Positions 1 through 10,728 of a stretch of 64,000 nt of DNA are shown here, piece by piece. Source of the stretch: Nemopilema nomurai. Taxonomy: Eukaryota > Cnidaria > Scyphozoa > Rhizostomeae > Rhizostomatidae. Each line of letters opens with the position of its first letter. Position 1 is the stretch's first letter. Made by a program: the position numbers and the translations under genes. Where the stretch lies: positions 1 to 64,000 of the forward strand of contig PEDN01001373.1 in assembly GCA_003864495.1 (NCBI GenBank), written 5' to 3'. Below the pieces are notes generated by a model, which made no database searches, was not told where the DNA came from, and was given only the letters and a program-made list of their open reading frames with translations.

Positions 1-49
1 CACAGAAGGGGTTTTAAGCCCGCGCAGCGGGGTTTTGGGGGCTAGTCTA
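1..49 (+). repeat. Fold-back arm remnant, outer end
   Basis: These bases match the outer end of the right arm of the fold-back palindrome at 3371-3885 (a run of GGGGTTTT-AAGCCCGCGC-GGGG ending in GGGGGCTAGTCT). The rest of the arm lies before the window. It marks the junction with the first copy of the 3.35 kb unit. Confidence 0.85.
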
Positions 50-901
50 CTATACTAAAATTTTAACGTCGCCTAGCAACAATCTTTTGTTCTCGACCTC
101 TACCAAATTGACGGGAAAAGGCTCCTAAACGGCTGGTCCGATTTCGAAAATTCTTTTTCCAGCTTCTTCCCGGTCCTTCCTACGATATCGTTTGAGGTTT
201 TTTCCCGAAAAGCGTTGCGCCTTTTGAGAAAATCGCCATCTTTTCCGAGGAGGGTCGTTTCGACCGCCTTCTCAACGCCCTCCTGCCCCCACCGCTCGAC
301 CAGCTCTCCCCGTTTTTTACCCACGGTTTCGGCAAGCATTCGTCTTCGATCGTGGCTGGTTTTTTTTCCAAACTTTTCGTTATTTTTAGTGGACATTGCC
401 ATGTTTCTGAGCGCTGCTCGCCGGTCGTCCGCCTTCTCCGAGCTCTGGCTCCCGAACGGTTCGTGCCACGTTCCCCCTTTCCTAGCGGTACGGTTCGCCA
501 AGAGTGCCTCTTTTTAGTGTGGTTTTTTTCCAAAATTCGCAAGCGTTTTTCGAAATTCGCCGTGTTTTTGCTTCGATTCGCCATTTCCAGGCCGAGGGGA
601 GAAAATTTTCTTGCCCTCGATCGGCCGAACTTGCCCCGGTCACGTGTCTGGCTCTGCAGCCCTCCATTGTTTGGGGACAAAAGAGAGTCCCCTTCCACCA
701 ATCGAAATGCAAGTTGCCGACGTGATTGACGTGAGGACGCAGCAGGTAACAAGCGTATAGAGAACCAGCGTGCTCGGGACAGGGCAGGGGTCATTTCGTG
801 CTTGCTACCCGTGTGGATTGGACGTGCTCATTATTACCGGCCGTGGTCGTGCACTGTGCTGCTGCGTTTTTTGGGAATTTCGCCCTGGAAAGCTGCCTTA
901 A

Positions 902-1975
902 GTAAGTACTTTTCGTTTCATCTTTCGATCTGATGATATTCCTAATGATGCTAAACTAAATTTCCGTGCTTTTTGACGATTTTTCCAATGCACCCCACGC
1001 TGGGGTAGCTTCCATTCGTTTCAAAAAATTTGCTACCCACGAGCTTGCTTGCTTTCGAAAATGTTTTCTGAATGCTGAATTTATTGCTTACTTAAAATGG
1101 TGCTAAGAGAGATTTGATTTGTTTGCTTTTTCCTCATTTTAGGTGAGAATTCGAGCCGAAACTCGCGGTAGCAGCAACGTGGGGAATGGCAGGTACGCCC
1201 TCTCGCTGGCTTCAAAATGCTGAAAACTTCGTCGTGACCTCTAGATCGAATCAAAGTAAGTTTAGTTTGTTGCTTTGCTGTCGTTGTTTTTCTGGTTTTT
1301 CTCTCTCTCGAAACTAGCTTTTGAGCGTGGTTTTCGCACCTGGCCATTGACCTGTTGACCTCCTTCCGGCATGCCCCGAGGGCGTTTTTCACCCTAAATT
1401 GCTCTAAATACCCAGATAGCTTGCTTTCAGGGAAATTTCTGATAATCAATCGATTAACTTCTTTAATGATGTTACGGGAGGTTTGATTTTTGGTTTTTTT
1501 CCTTTTTAGAGAGAAATCGAGCCGAGACTCGCGGTACGCCCTCTCGCTGACTTCAAAATGCTGAAAACTTCGTGCCCTCTAGATCGAATCAAAAGGTTTG
1601 TTGCGTTGCTTCAAGTTTGTCGTTTTCGTTGTTTTTCTGGTTATTTTTTCGAAGAATTGGGTTCTTTTTGCTAGATTTTCGCACCTGGCTGTTTGTCCTG
1701 TTGACCCCTTCCGCCAGGCCTCGAGGGCGTTTTTCATTCTAAATTGCCTAAATAGCTTTGGCATAAACACATGTTTGATGCATTCTGAAATCAGTAACTG
1801 CTGTTTTTTTGGCCTTTTAATTGTTTTTAAGCGGACCTCGCTTCTAATGAGGTTTCCTTGCTTGCAGGGTCATGGCATGGCGTCGAATGTTATCCACTGT
1901 TGCCGTGTTGGGACGAAGAAAGGAAGAGCAAGAACTCCGTTTTTAATAGACGAGAGACTACCGTACGAACTTTAA
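902..1975 (+). other. Predicted spliced region of unit copy 1
   Basis: An exon ends at 901 before GTAAGTAC. Two homologous exon blocks follow at 1143-1255 and 1510-1595, each preceded by a T-rich tract plus AG and each ending in ATCAAA. The first has a clean GTAAGT donor; the second has a damaged one (AAAGGTTTG). A last exon begins at 1868 after TTGCTTGCAG. The second block (frame from 1510) and the last exon together give an uninterrupted phase-0 frame ending at TAA 1973-1975, but the first block has a TGA in that frame. It could be a short decayed protein gene or a spliced non-coding RNA. Confidence 0.5.
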
Positions 1976-2452
1976 AACCCTACGTGTTTATGTTGTATGT
2001 ATTTAATTTTCTTGGTGGATGACGATGCATGGTTTTCGATTCGACGTTTACTCATTCTCGCGTTGTTTCTTTGGTGTTGGACGCGTTGTTGAGATTACTG
2101 AAACTGTAGAATTAATTTGGTGCCTATTGGTGGCAATAGTCAGTTTTTGACCGCTACAGAGGCATTTTCATGTGTGTTAAGTTTCATTTTGCAAGTTAGA
2201 GATTTCGTGTCGGTGTTTTCTTTAAATTACACTAAACTCTTACGACAGCGTAGCGAGCTAAATGAACAAAAAGCTTTTCCATAGGACGGTTGTAAACGTG
2301 ACAGAGCTATCGAAAAAGCCCGAGAGAAGTTGAAAATAGCTATGGGGCAATTTTGTTTTGTGCTGGCCAAGGGGTCCCTTTTCGGCATGGCAGAGCCCCC
2401 GTAGTCATTTAAACTAAAATCGATTGGATTGACGAGGTTTTTCAGTTTTTGT

Positions 2453-2460
2453 CTATAAAA
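2453..2460 (+). promoter_or_regulatory. TATA-like box in unit copy 1
   Basis: CTATAAAA within TTTTTGTCTATAAAAATA is preserved at the matching positions of copies 2 (6319) and 3 (12806) and, on the minus strand, of copy 4 near 28580. It could drive a second transcript from the 3' third of the unit. Conservation may simply reflect recent copying. Confidence 0.3.
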
Positions 2461-3370
2461 ATATCTAGGATCGGCAGTGATTTTTCATTATATACTTTGC
2501 AAGAACTAAAGGGCAGGCTTCGCAGGGTCGAATTTAGCGGATTTCGACGTTTCGCCAGTCGTTAATTGTTCAAGTAGAGTCGGAGCCGATTCAGGGGCAA
2601 CATGGGAACAATTTAGACAACGATACGAAGAAGTTTTAGCTTGCTTCACTGCAGGTTGATCAGCTAAAAGAAACATATTTTCTTGTGGTCAACTGTTCTT
2701 CGATGGAATTGACTGTGTAACCCTCATACGATTTTAAGCTTAAACCGCCTCAATTTCCAAAACTATGATGAAACAACGGCCATGTAATCTACCCCCAATA
2801 TTTTCTAAAACGACGAGTAACGGTCAACAAAGCAAGTTTTTCGTGAGCTTTTTCGGACTTGGCAAGTAGGAAGGTGTCATGTCGTGTTGTTTGTTCATGC
2901 GGAGGTCGCTTGGCTCACTGGAACAAGGTTCCTTGAAGGGTGTTAACATTAACGAGTTGTCAATTTGATTGATTGCCGCCTCTGGACACCATCAAACTGC
3001 AATGGGACGTGCACTCGTCTTGCATGTGCAAGTAACCGAAGTCGACTCTAAATCTCGACTTGGTTCTGAAACCATTTACAACTGCTTTTGCCGCGCAAAG
3101 TTGAAAAATATAGAGCGGTGAAGCTAAAAGTGACTTGAATAACGAATCACTCCAAATGCCCCTCGAGCGTGCTCGCCCAAATATTTACTGACAAAAATAT
3201 GCGTTTCAAATAAAAATATGCATAAGGTTATGTAAATGAAATCGATGGCTGTGCGTGATTCAAAAATTTGATATTTAGGTTCACGATAGACCATGTCACG
3301 CAAATAGAATATATTCCAGTAAAACTTTGAAGAACTTTCACATGGATAAACAATATATTGGTAAAACAGA

Positions 3371-3885
3371 AGACTAGCCCCAAAACCCCGCTGCGCGGGC
3401 TTAAACCCCTTCCGTGGAAAAGAATTGCCCTTAAAACTACCCCAAAAAAATAGGCAGATAGCCTCGGCAAGACAAGAGCCTCGCATCGAGAGCAAAAATG
3501 ACGTAATGCACAGCCACGCACCGCACACTTGAAACGAAAGTTGTCAACGACAAAATGACTCGCCATCCTTCGCGTGCATCACTCGCACTCATGTGACAAT
3601 CGCTAGGACGGGGGAGCCTCATCCCTTCATCTTTTGCGAACCCCGTCCTAGCGATTGTCACATGAGTGCGAGTGATGCACGCGAAGGATGGCGAGTCATT
3701 TTTCGTTGACAACTTTCGTTTCAAGTGTGCGGTGCGTGGCTGTGCATTACGTCATTTTTGCTCTCGATGCGAGGCTCTTGTCTTGCCAGGCTAATCTGCT
3801 AATTTGTTTTGGGGTAGTTTTAAGGGGCAATTCTATTTCCACGAAGGGGTTTTAAGCCCGCGCAGCGGGGTTTTGGGGCTAGTCT
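3371..3885. repeat. Long fold-back palindrome A
   Basis: Two arms of about 243 bp (3371-3613 and 3641-3885) are inverted repeats of each other with only small differences, separated by a 27-nt loop starting GAGCCTCATCCC. The outer ends are AGACTAGCCCC and its complement GGGGCTAGTCT. Each arm contains a GC-rich block (GCTGCGCGGGC) and ends inward at CGTCCTAGCGATTGTC. The structure can be read as a fold-back element inserted between two units, or as the joined terminal inverted repeats of two adjacent elements. It recurs at 7254, 13706 and 63649. Confidence 0.9.
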
Positions 3886-4741
3886 ATATACTAAAATCCG
3901 GATATTCATGAGGCGGCACTTCTTGATGTCCGCGTCGGCACCTTTGATCTCGGAGTCCTCCTAAATTCAAAACGAAAGGCTCCCAACGGACGGACTGATT
4001 TGAAAAATTCTTTTTGCAGATTCTTCCCAGATGATTGATTCTTCAGGCTGGCTACTTTTTGCCCGAAAAGCCTGCTCCGTTTTTGAGCAAATTGCCATCT
4101 TTTCCCGGGACGGTGTTTCGACCGCCTTCTCGACGCCCTCCTGCCCCCACCGTTCGACAGCTAGCTCTGTTTTTACCCACGGTTCGGCAAGCATTCGTCT
4201 TCGATCGTGGCTGGTTTTTTTCCAAAATTTTCCTTATTTTAGTGGACATTGCCATGTTTCTGAGCGCCGCTCGCCGGTCGTCCGCCTTCTCCGAGCTCTG
4301 GCTCCCGAACGGTTCGTGCGTTCCCCTTTCCTAGCGGTACGGTTCGCCGAGTGCCTCTTTTTAGATGTCTGGTTTTTTTCCAAAATTCGCAAGCGTTTCG
4401 AAATTCGCCGTGTTTTTGCTTCGATTCGCGATTTCCAGGCCGAGGGGAGAAAATTTTCTTGCCCTCGATCGGCCGAACTTGCCCCGGTCACGTGTCTCGC
4501 TCTGCAGCCCTCCATTGTTTGGGGACAAAAGAGAGTCCTCTTCCACCAATCGAAATGCAAGTTGCCGACGTGATGACGTGAGGACGCAGCAGAGCAAGGT
4601 ATAGAGAACAACAGCGTGCTCGGGACAGGGCAGGGGTCATTTCGTGCTTGCTACCCGTGCGATTGGACGTGCTCATTATTACCGGTGGTGACTGTGCTGC
4701 GTTTTTGGAATTTCGCCGTGGAAAGCTGCTTGCTGCCTTAA

Positions 4742-5832
4742 GTAAGTACTTTTCGTTTCTTCTTTCGATCTGATGATATTCCTAATGATGCTAAACTAAA
4801 TTTCCGTGCTTTTTGACGATTTTTCCAATGCACCCCACGCTGGGGTAGCTTCCATCCGCCTCGAAAAATTTGCTATCCACGAGCTTGCCTGCTTTCGAGG
4901 ATGTTTTCTGAATGCTGAATTGATTGCTTACTTAAAATGATGCTAAATGAGATTTGATTTTCATGCTTTTTCCTCATTTTAGGTGAGAAATCGAGCCGAA
5001 ACTCGCGGTAGCAGAAGAAAATTCACGAGAACTGGCACGCCCCTGGCTCTCGCTGGCTACGAAATGCTGAAAACTTTGTCGTGCCCTCTAGAACGAATCA
5101 AAGTAAGTTTGTTTGTTGCATTATGATCGCCGTTTTTCTGGTTTCTCTCGAGAAACTAGCTTTTGTGCGTGGTTTTGCACCTGGCCGTTGACCTGTTGAC
5201 CTCCTTCCGCCATGCCCCGAGGGCGTTTTCACTCTAAATTGCTCTTACCTAGATAGCTTGCTTTCGGGAAATTTCTGATAATCAATCGATTAACTTCTTT
5301 AATGATGTTACGGGAGGTTTGATTTTTGGCTTTTTTCCTTTTTTAGAGAGAAATCGAGCCGAAATCGCGGCGCAGCAACGTGGGAACGGCAGGTACGCCT
5401 CTCGCTGACTTCAAAATGCTGAAAACTTCGTGCCCTCTAAATCGAATCAAAGTAAGTTTGTTGTGTTGCTTCAAGTTTGTCGTTTTCGTTGTTTTTCTGG
5501 TTCTTTTTTCGAAGAATTCGGGTTTTTTGCTAGATTTTCGCACCTGGCTGTTTGTCCTGTTGACTCCTTCCGCCAGCCCTCGAGGGCGTTTTTCATTCTG
5601 AATAGCTTTGGCAGTAAACAACATGTTTGATGCATTCTAAAATCAGTGACTGCTGCTTTTTTGTGGCCTTTTACGATTGCGTTTTTGGCAGACCTCGCTT
5701 CTAACGAGTTTTCCTTGCTTGCAGGGTCATGGCATGGCGTCAAATGTTATCCACTGTTGCCGTGTTGGGACGAAGAAAGGAAGAGCAAGAACTCCGTTTT
5801 TAATAGACGAGAGACTACCGTACGAACTTTAA
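4742..5832 (+). other. Predicted spliced region of unit copy 2
   Basis: The donor is at 4742 (GTAAGTAC). Homologous exon blocks lie at about 4983-5102 and 5347-5451, both ending ATCAAA before GTAAGTTT, and the last exon runs from 5725. Both blocks and the last exon are open in one phase-0 frame (about 40, 35 and 35 codons) ending at TAA 5830-5832. The upstream exon ends in a stop in that frame because the junction reads CTTAA where copies 3 and 4 read ACA. A short protein with internally duplicated exons is possible, and so is a non-coding transcript. Confidence 0.5.
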
Positions 5833-6318
5833 AACCCTACGTTTTTATGTTGTATGTATTTAATTTTCTTGGTGGATGACGATGCATGGTTTTCGATTCG
5901 ACGTGTACTCATTCTCGCGTTGTTTCTTTAGTGTTGGTAGCGTTGTTGAGATTTCTGAAACTGTAGAACTAATTTGGTGCCTATTGATGGCAATAATCAG
6001 TTTTTGACTGCTACAGAGGCAGTTTTCATGTGTGCTAAGTTTCATTTTGTAAGTTAGAGATTTCGTGTCACGGTTTTCTTTAAATTACACTAAACTCTTA
6101 CGACAGCGTAGCGAGCTAAATGGGCAAAAAGCTTTTCCATAGGACGGTTGAAAACGTGACAGAGCCATCTAGAAAGCCCGAGAGAAAGTAGATGAAAATC
6201 TCTACGGGGCAATTTCTATGTTTGTGTGTTGGCCAAAGGGTCGCGTTTCGGCATGGCAGAGCCCCCGAAGTCATTTAAACTAAAATCGATTGGATTGACG
6301 TTGTTTTTCAGTTTTTGT

Positions 6319-6326
6319 CTATAAAA
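6319..6326 (+). promoter_or_regulatory. TATA-like box in unit copy 2
   Basis: Same CTATAAAA in the same context as in copy 1. No transcript start can be confirmed from sequence. Confidence 0.3.
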
Positions 6327-7253
6327 ATAACCAGGATCGGCAGCGACTTTTCACTATATACTTTGCAAGATCTAGAGGGCAGGCTTCGCACGGTCGAATT
6401 TAACGGATTTCGAAGTTTCGCCAGTCGTGCATTGTTCAAATAGAGTCGGAGCCGATTCAGGGGCAACATAGGAATCAATTTAGACAACGATACGAAGCAG
6501 TTTTAGCTTGCCTTACTGCAGGTTGATCAGCTAAAAGAAAGATATTTTTCTTGCAGTCAACTGTTCTTCGACGGAGAATTGACAGTGTAGCCCTCAAACG
6601 ATTTTAAGCTTAAACCGCCCTCAATTTCCAAAACTATGAGAAAGACAGCGGTTCTGTAATCTACCCCCAATATTTTCCAAAACGACGAGTAAAACGGCCA
6701 ATTAAGCAAGTTTTTCGTGTCACCTTTTTCGGACTTGGCAAGTAGGAAGGTGTCATGTCGTGTTGTTTGTTTCATGCGGAGGTCATTTGGCTCACTGGAA
6801 CAAGGTTCCTTGAAGGGTGTTAACATTAACGAGTTGTCAACTTGATTGATTGCCACCTTTGGACACCATGAAACTGCAATGGGACGTGCACTCGGTCTTG
6901 CATGTGCAAGTAACCGAAGTCGACTCTAAATCTCAACTTGGTTCTGAAACCATTAACTACTGCTTTTGGCGCACAAAGTTGAAAAATATAGAGCGGTGAA
7001 GCTAAAAGTGACTTGAAAGACGAATCACTCCAAACGCCCCCTCCCAGCGTGCTCGCCCAAATATTTACTGAAAAAATATGCGTTTCAAATAAAAAAATGT
7101 ATAAGGTTATGTAAATGAAATCGATGGCTGTGCGTGATTAAAATCATTTGATATTTAGGTTCACGATAGACCATGTCACTCAAATAGAATATATTCCAGT
7201 AAAACTTTGAAGAAAACTTTCAACATGGATAAACAATATATTGGTAAAACAGA

Positions 7254-7540
7254 AGACTAGCCCCCAAAACCCCGCTGCGCGGGCTTAAAACCCCTTCTGT
7301 GGGAATAGAATTGCCCCTTAAAACTACCCCAAAAACAAAATAGACATGTTAGCCTCGGCAAGACAAGAGCCTCGCATTGAGAAGGAAAATGACGTCACCC
7401 ACAACCAGCCACGGGACACTTGAAACGAAAGTTGTCAACGACAAAATGACTCGCCATCCTTCGCGTGCATCACTCGCACTCATGTGACAATCGCTAGGAC
7501 GGGGGAGCCTCATCCCTTCATATTTTTCGAACCCCGTCTT
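7254..7540. repeat. Fold-back palindrome B, right arm lost
   Basis: The left arm (7254-7504) and the loop (7505-7531) match palindrome A. The right arm survives only for about nine bases (CCCCGTCTT). It stops exactly where LINE sequence begins, and when unit sequence resumes at 10063 about 480 bp of arm plus unit are missing. Confidence 0.85.
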
Positions 7541-9867
7541 ATAGGAGCTTCCAACATACCACCACTACCGAGACAGGTCTCTCTGACTTTCACAAAATGA
7601 TAGTCACAGTTTTGAAAACGACGTACCAAAAGGCTGGACCTACTGTTATTAACTATAGAGAATATAAGAAATTTTCGGAGCAGACTTTCAAACGAGAACT
7701 TAAGGAAGAGTTGGCTAGCATTAAAACAACTGATTTAGACTACAGTTCTTTTCAAAATTGCTTTGAGAAGGTACTTGATAAGCATGCACCGATGAAGAAA
7801 AAATACGCAAGGGCCAATGATGGTCCCTTCATGAATCGAGTTCTTCGTAAAGCTACTATGCTGCGCTCTAGGTTGAAAAATAGATATAATAAAAGCCGCA
7901 CAGCTGAACATTGGGAAGCGTTTCGTCGACAGCGTAATTTGTGTGTCAAATTATTTAGAACGGAAAAAAGAAATTTCTATAAAAATTTGAATACTTCTGA
8001 TATTACAGACAACAAGAAATTTTGGAAAACTGTAAAACCTGTACTTTCCGATAAAAGTCGATCGAACTCAAATATTACCCTTATCGATAATAATAGGATG
8101 ATTTCCAATGATAAGGAAGTTGCAGAAGCAATGAACGATTATTTTATATCGATTACTGACTCATTAGGTCTGACAGTGAACAGGGAGGTTACCATAAGTA
8201 CAAATGGTTTATCAGATCCTATAGAAAAGGCTATAATGAAATATTCAAAACACTCTAGCATTAGGAGAATTCGCAGTTTTGCTCGAATTAACGGCTACTT
8301 TAAATTCCAAGAGGTTACTGTGGAACAGATGCACTCTGAAATTGAGGGGCTTAATCCTAAAAAGGCAACAACCTTTGGAAATATACCCGCGAGAGTGCTG
8401 AAAAATAGCTCTGACATTTGTTCCGAATCGTTGCAGCTTATTTTCAATAACTACATTCAAAATGGTGTCTTTGCTGACCTATTAAAACTAGCAGATGTCA
8501 CCTCCCTCCACAAATCGGAGGAGAAAACCAATAAGAAAAATTACAGACCGGTTAGTGTATTACCAACTGTTTCAAAGGTTCTTGAGAGACTTATGGATAA
8601 ACAGATTATTGATTATATGCAATCTTATTTATCGTCACTTTTATGTGGTTTTCGTAAAGGGTACAATGTGCAGCACGCATTAGTTCGAATGCTTGAAAAA
8701 TGGAAAGCAAGCTTAGACAGGGGAGAAAATGTTGGCGCAATCCTTATGGATCTCTCGAAAGCCTTTGATTGTATTAAACATGACCTCCTTATAGCAAAAC
8801 TAGATGCTTACGGATTCAGCCATGAAGCACTGTGTCTTGTTAACAGCTACTTGGAAAATAGGCATCAGAGAGTTAAGATTAATGGATCATTCAGTACCTA
8901 CAAACAATTGTTCCTTGGTGTTCCGCAAGGATCAGTTCTTGGTCCCCTCTTCTTTAACATCTACATAAATGACTTACTTCTCTCCTTAATGGATACGGAT
9001 ATCTGCAATTACGCAGATGATACAACTCTATATGCGTGCGATAAAAATCTCAATAATGTAATTGCAAGGCTAGAGAATGACTCAAGTATAACTATCCAAT
9101 GGTTCGCTGATAACTTTATGAAGTTGAATACAAACAAATGTCATTTACTTATTCTTGGCAAAAGTTCTAATCAACAGGTTAAAGTTAATGTAGGAGATTC
9201 TATCATAGAAAACTCGGAAGAGGAAAAGCTACTAGGTGTTGTGATAGACAAAAAACTCAGTTTTGAAACACATATCAGTAAAGTATGTAAGAAGGCTGGT
9301 AGCAAACTCACCGCCCTCGCTCGCATATCTGGATACATGGACGCTAATAAACTTAAAATCTTAATGAGAGCATTTGTAATTAGCCAATTCGAATATTGTC
9401 CACTAGTCTGGATGTTCCACAGTAGGCACTTGAATAGTAAGATTAATAGAATACACGAAAGAGCTCTGAGAATTGCATACAAAGACTATGATTCTAGCTT
9501 CAACACTCTGCTAGAAAATGATGGCTCGGTAAATATTCATGTAAAACACCTGCGAAAACTTATGATTGAAATGTTTAAAACAAAGGGAAATATCAACCCT
9601 CCTTTTATGAGGGAGATTTTCTGCGAGCGTCATGCTGTTTATAATTTGAGAAATAATAATGAATTTATGGTACCAAGAGTAAGAACAACCATTTATGGAA
9701 CCGAAACTATCAAATATAGAGGGCAGCGTCTTTGGCTCTCTTTACCTCAGCACATAAGGAATGCTCAATCTATTAATGAATTTAAGAAAGAAATTAAAAG
9801 CTGGAATGGCACAGACTGTACATGCAAACTATGTAGGACGTTCGTGCCACAGCTTGGTTTTTTGTAA
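7540..9867 (+). CDS. LINE reverse transcriptase ORF2 fragment
   Basis: The frame is open from the element's truncated 5' edge (7540), the first ATG is at 7597, and it runs to TAA at 9865-9867, so about 775 codons survive. The first ~35 codons match the tail of an endonuclease domain (ETGLSDFHK motif). A linker follows with HAP-M and a basic segment, then the reverse transcriptase core: palm motif with DLSKAFDCI at about 8746-8772, QGSVLGPLFF near 8926, catalytic YADD near 9010, and a C-terminal region with LLGVVID and IHERALR. It would copy LINE RNA at the target site. No internal stop is visible, so this is the least decayed coding sequence in the window. Without the endonuclease domain it should be immobile. 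A related, much more decayed tail lies at 43640-44560. Confidence 0.9.
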   Translation, partial: YRSFQHTTTTETGLSDFHKMIVTVLKTTYQKAGPTVINYREYKKFSEQTFKRELKEELASIKTTDLDYSSFQNCFEKVLDKHAPMKKKYARANDGPFMNRVLRKATMLRSRLKNRYNKSRTAEHWEAFRRQRNLCVKLFRTEKRNFYKNLNTSDITDNKKFWKTVKPVLSDKSRSNSNITLIDNNRMISNDKEVAEAMNDYFISITDSLGLTVNREVTISTNGLSDPIEKAIMKYSKHSSIRRIRSFARINGYFKFQEVTVEQMHSEIEGLNPKKATTFGNIPARVLKNSSDICSESLQLIFNNYIQNGVFADLLKLADVTSLHKSEEKTNKKNYRPVSVLPTVSKVLERLMDKQIIDYMQSYLSSLLCGFRKGYNVQHALVRMLEKWKASLDRGENVGAILMDLSKAFDCIKHDLLIAKLDAYGFSHEALCLVNSYLENRHQRVKINGSFSTYKQLFLGVPQGSVLGPLFFNIYINDLLLSLMDTDICNYADDTTLYACDKNLNNVIARLENDSSITIQWFADNFMKLNTNKCHLLILGKSSNQQVKVNVGDSIIENSEEEKLLGVVIDKKLSFETHISKVCKKAGSKLTALARISGYMDANKLKILMRAFVISQFEYCPLVWMFHSRHLNSKINRIHERALRIAYKDYDSSFNTLLENDGSVNIHVKHLRKLMIEMFKTKGNINPPFMREIFCERHAVYNLRNNNEFMVPRVRTTIYGTETIKYRGQRLWLSLPQHIRNAQSINEFKKEIKSWNGTDCTCKLCRTFVPQLGFL

Positions 9868-10062
9868 TTCTATCTTCTAAATAGCTCAGGTTTTTATAGT
9901 TTTTTAATGGATCATTTTGTATTTAAAATTTTATGTATTTAATCTCGTATGTATTTAGTTGATGTAGTAGTTTTAACAGTTGGCTTGGATTAGCTCATTT
10001 CTTTGTAAATAGCTATGTAGCGCCAACTTTAAATAAATTGATTATTATTATTATTATTATTA
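7540..10062 (+). mobile_element. 5'-truncated LINE (CR1/L2-like)
   Basis: The element starts inside the end of an endonuclease-type coding region, encodes a full reverse transcriptase and ends in an (ATT)n run at 10041-10062. 5' truncation and a simple-repeat 3' tail are typical of CR1/L2-group LINEs. The clade is judged from protein style only. It interrupts the fold-back/unit array between palindrome B and unit copy 3. Confidence 0.85.
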
Positions 10063-10728
10063 GGGAGGGTCGTCTCGACCGCCTTCTCGACGCCCTCCTG
10101 CCCCCACCGCTCGACAAGCTCTCCCCATTTTTTTACCCACGGTTTCGGCAAGCATTCGTCTCGATCGTGGCTGGTCTTTTTTCCAAAATTTCCCTTATTT
10201 TTAGTGGACATTGCCACTTTTCTGAGCGCTGCTCGCCGGTCGTCCGCCTTCTCCGAGCTCTGGCTACCGAACGGTTCGTACCACGTTCCCCCTTTCGTAG
10301 CGGTACGGTTCGCCTGGAGTGCCTCTTTTTAGATGTGCGGTTCTTGTTCCAAAATTCGCAAGCGTTTTCTCGAAATTCGCCGTGTTTTTGCTTCGATTCG
10401 CCAATTCCAGGCCGAGGGGAGAAAATTTTCTTGCCCTTGATAGGCCGAGCTTGCCCCGGTCATGTGCCTTGCTGTGCCGCCCTGTATTGTTTGGGGACAA
10501 AAAAGAGTCCTCATCCACCAATCGAAATGCAAGTTGCCGACGTGAGTGACGCGTCGCAGCAGAGCAACAAGGCGTAGATCGGTAGTAGAGAACAACAGCG
10601 TGCTCGGGACAGGGCAGGGGTCATTTCGTGCTTGCTACATGCTCATTATTGGATTGGAGGTGCTCATTATTACCGGAGCTGCCTTTCATTGCGTTTTTGG
10701 GAATTTTTCCGTGGAAAGCTACCCTACA

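Larger units (their letters stand above)
50..3370 (+). mobile_element. 3.35 kb repeat unit, copy 1
   Basis: This segment is repeated almost base for base at 3886-7253 (copy 2), from 10063 to about 13705 (copy 3, 5' end missing) and inverted at about 27620-30260 (copy 4). Frames longer than 100 codons occur on both strands but are broken by small indels between copies, so no long protein is conserved. Strong splice signals are conserved on the plus strand (donor GTAAGT at 902 and 1256; acceptors at 1142, 1509 and 1867). A TATA-like box lies at 2453. Both ends abut fold-back arms ending in AGACTAGCCCC or its complement. I do not recognise it as a named family. It may be a non-autonomous DNA element or the core of a composite with the fold-backs. 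Confidence 0.8.
3886..7253 (+). mobile_element. 3.35 kb repeat unit, copy 2
   Basis: This is the best preserved complete copy, collinear with copy 1 at an offset of about 3.84 kb. It is bounded on both sides by fold-back arms (palindromes A and B). Differences from copy 1 are scattered substitutions and many 1-5 bp indels, often at short direct repeats, with no excess of multiples of three. That argues against a long constrained coding frame in the first 900 bp. Confidence 0.8.

Noticed and set aside
100..794. Overlapping frames of 70-200 codons on both strands at the 5' end of the unit
   Set aside because: The corresponding frames in copies 2 and 3 are broken by 1-5 bp indels that ignore codon structure, and composition (Arg/Ser/Lys or Phe/Arg/Ser) is that of GC-rich non-coding sequence.
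930..1085. Intronic C/D-box snoRNA (TGATGA near 932, CTGA near 1066)
   Set aside because: Box C lacks the preferred purine, no terminal stem pairs the two boxes, and short boxes of this kind are expected by chance.
3371..3885. Palindrome as a transcription terminator, or its frames (3437-3724) as genes
   Set aside because: It is far longer than any terminator hairpin, the genome is eukaryotic, and the frames only reflect the symmetric arms.
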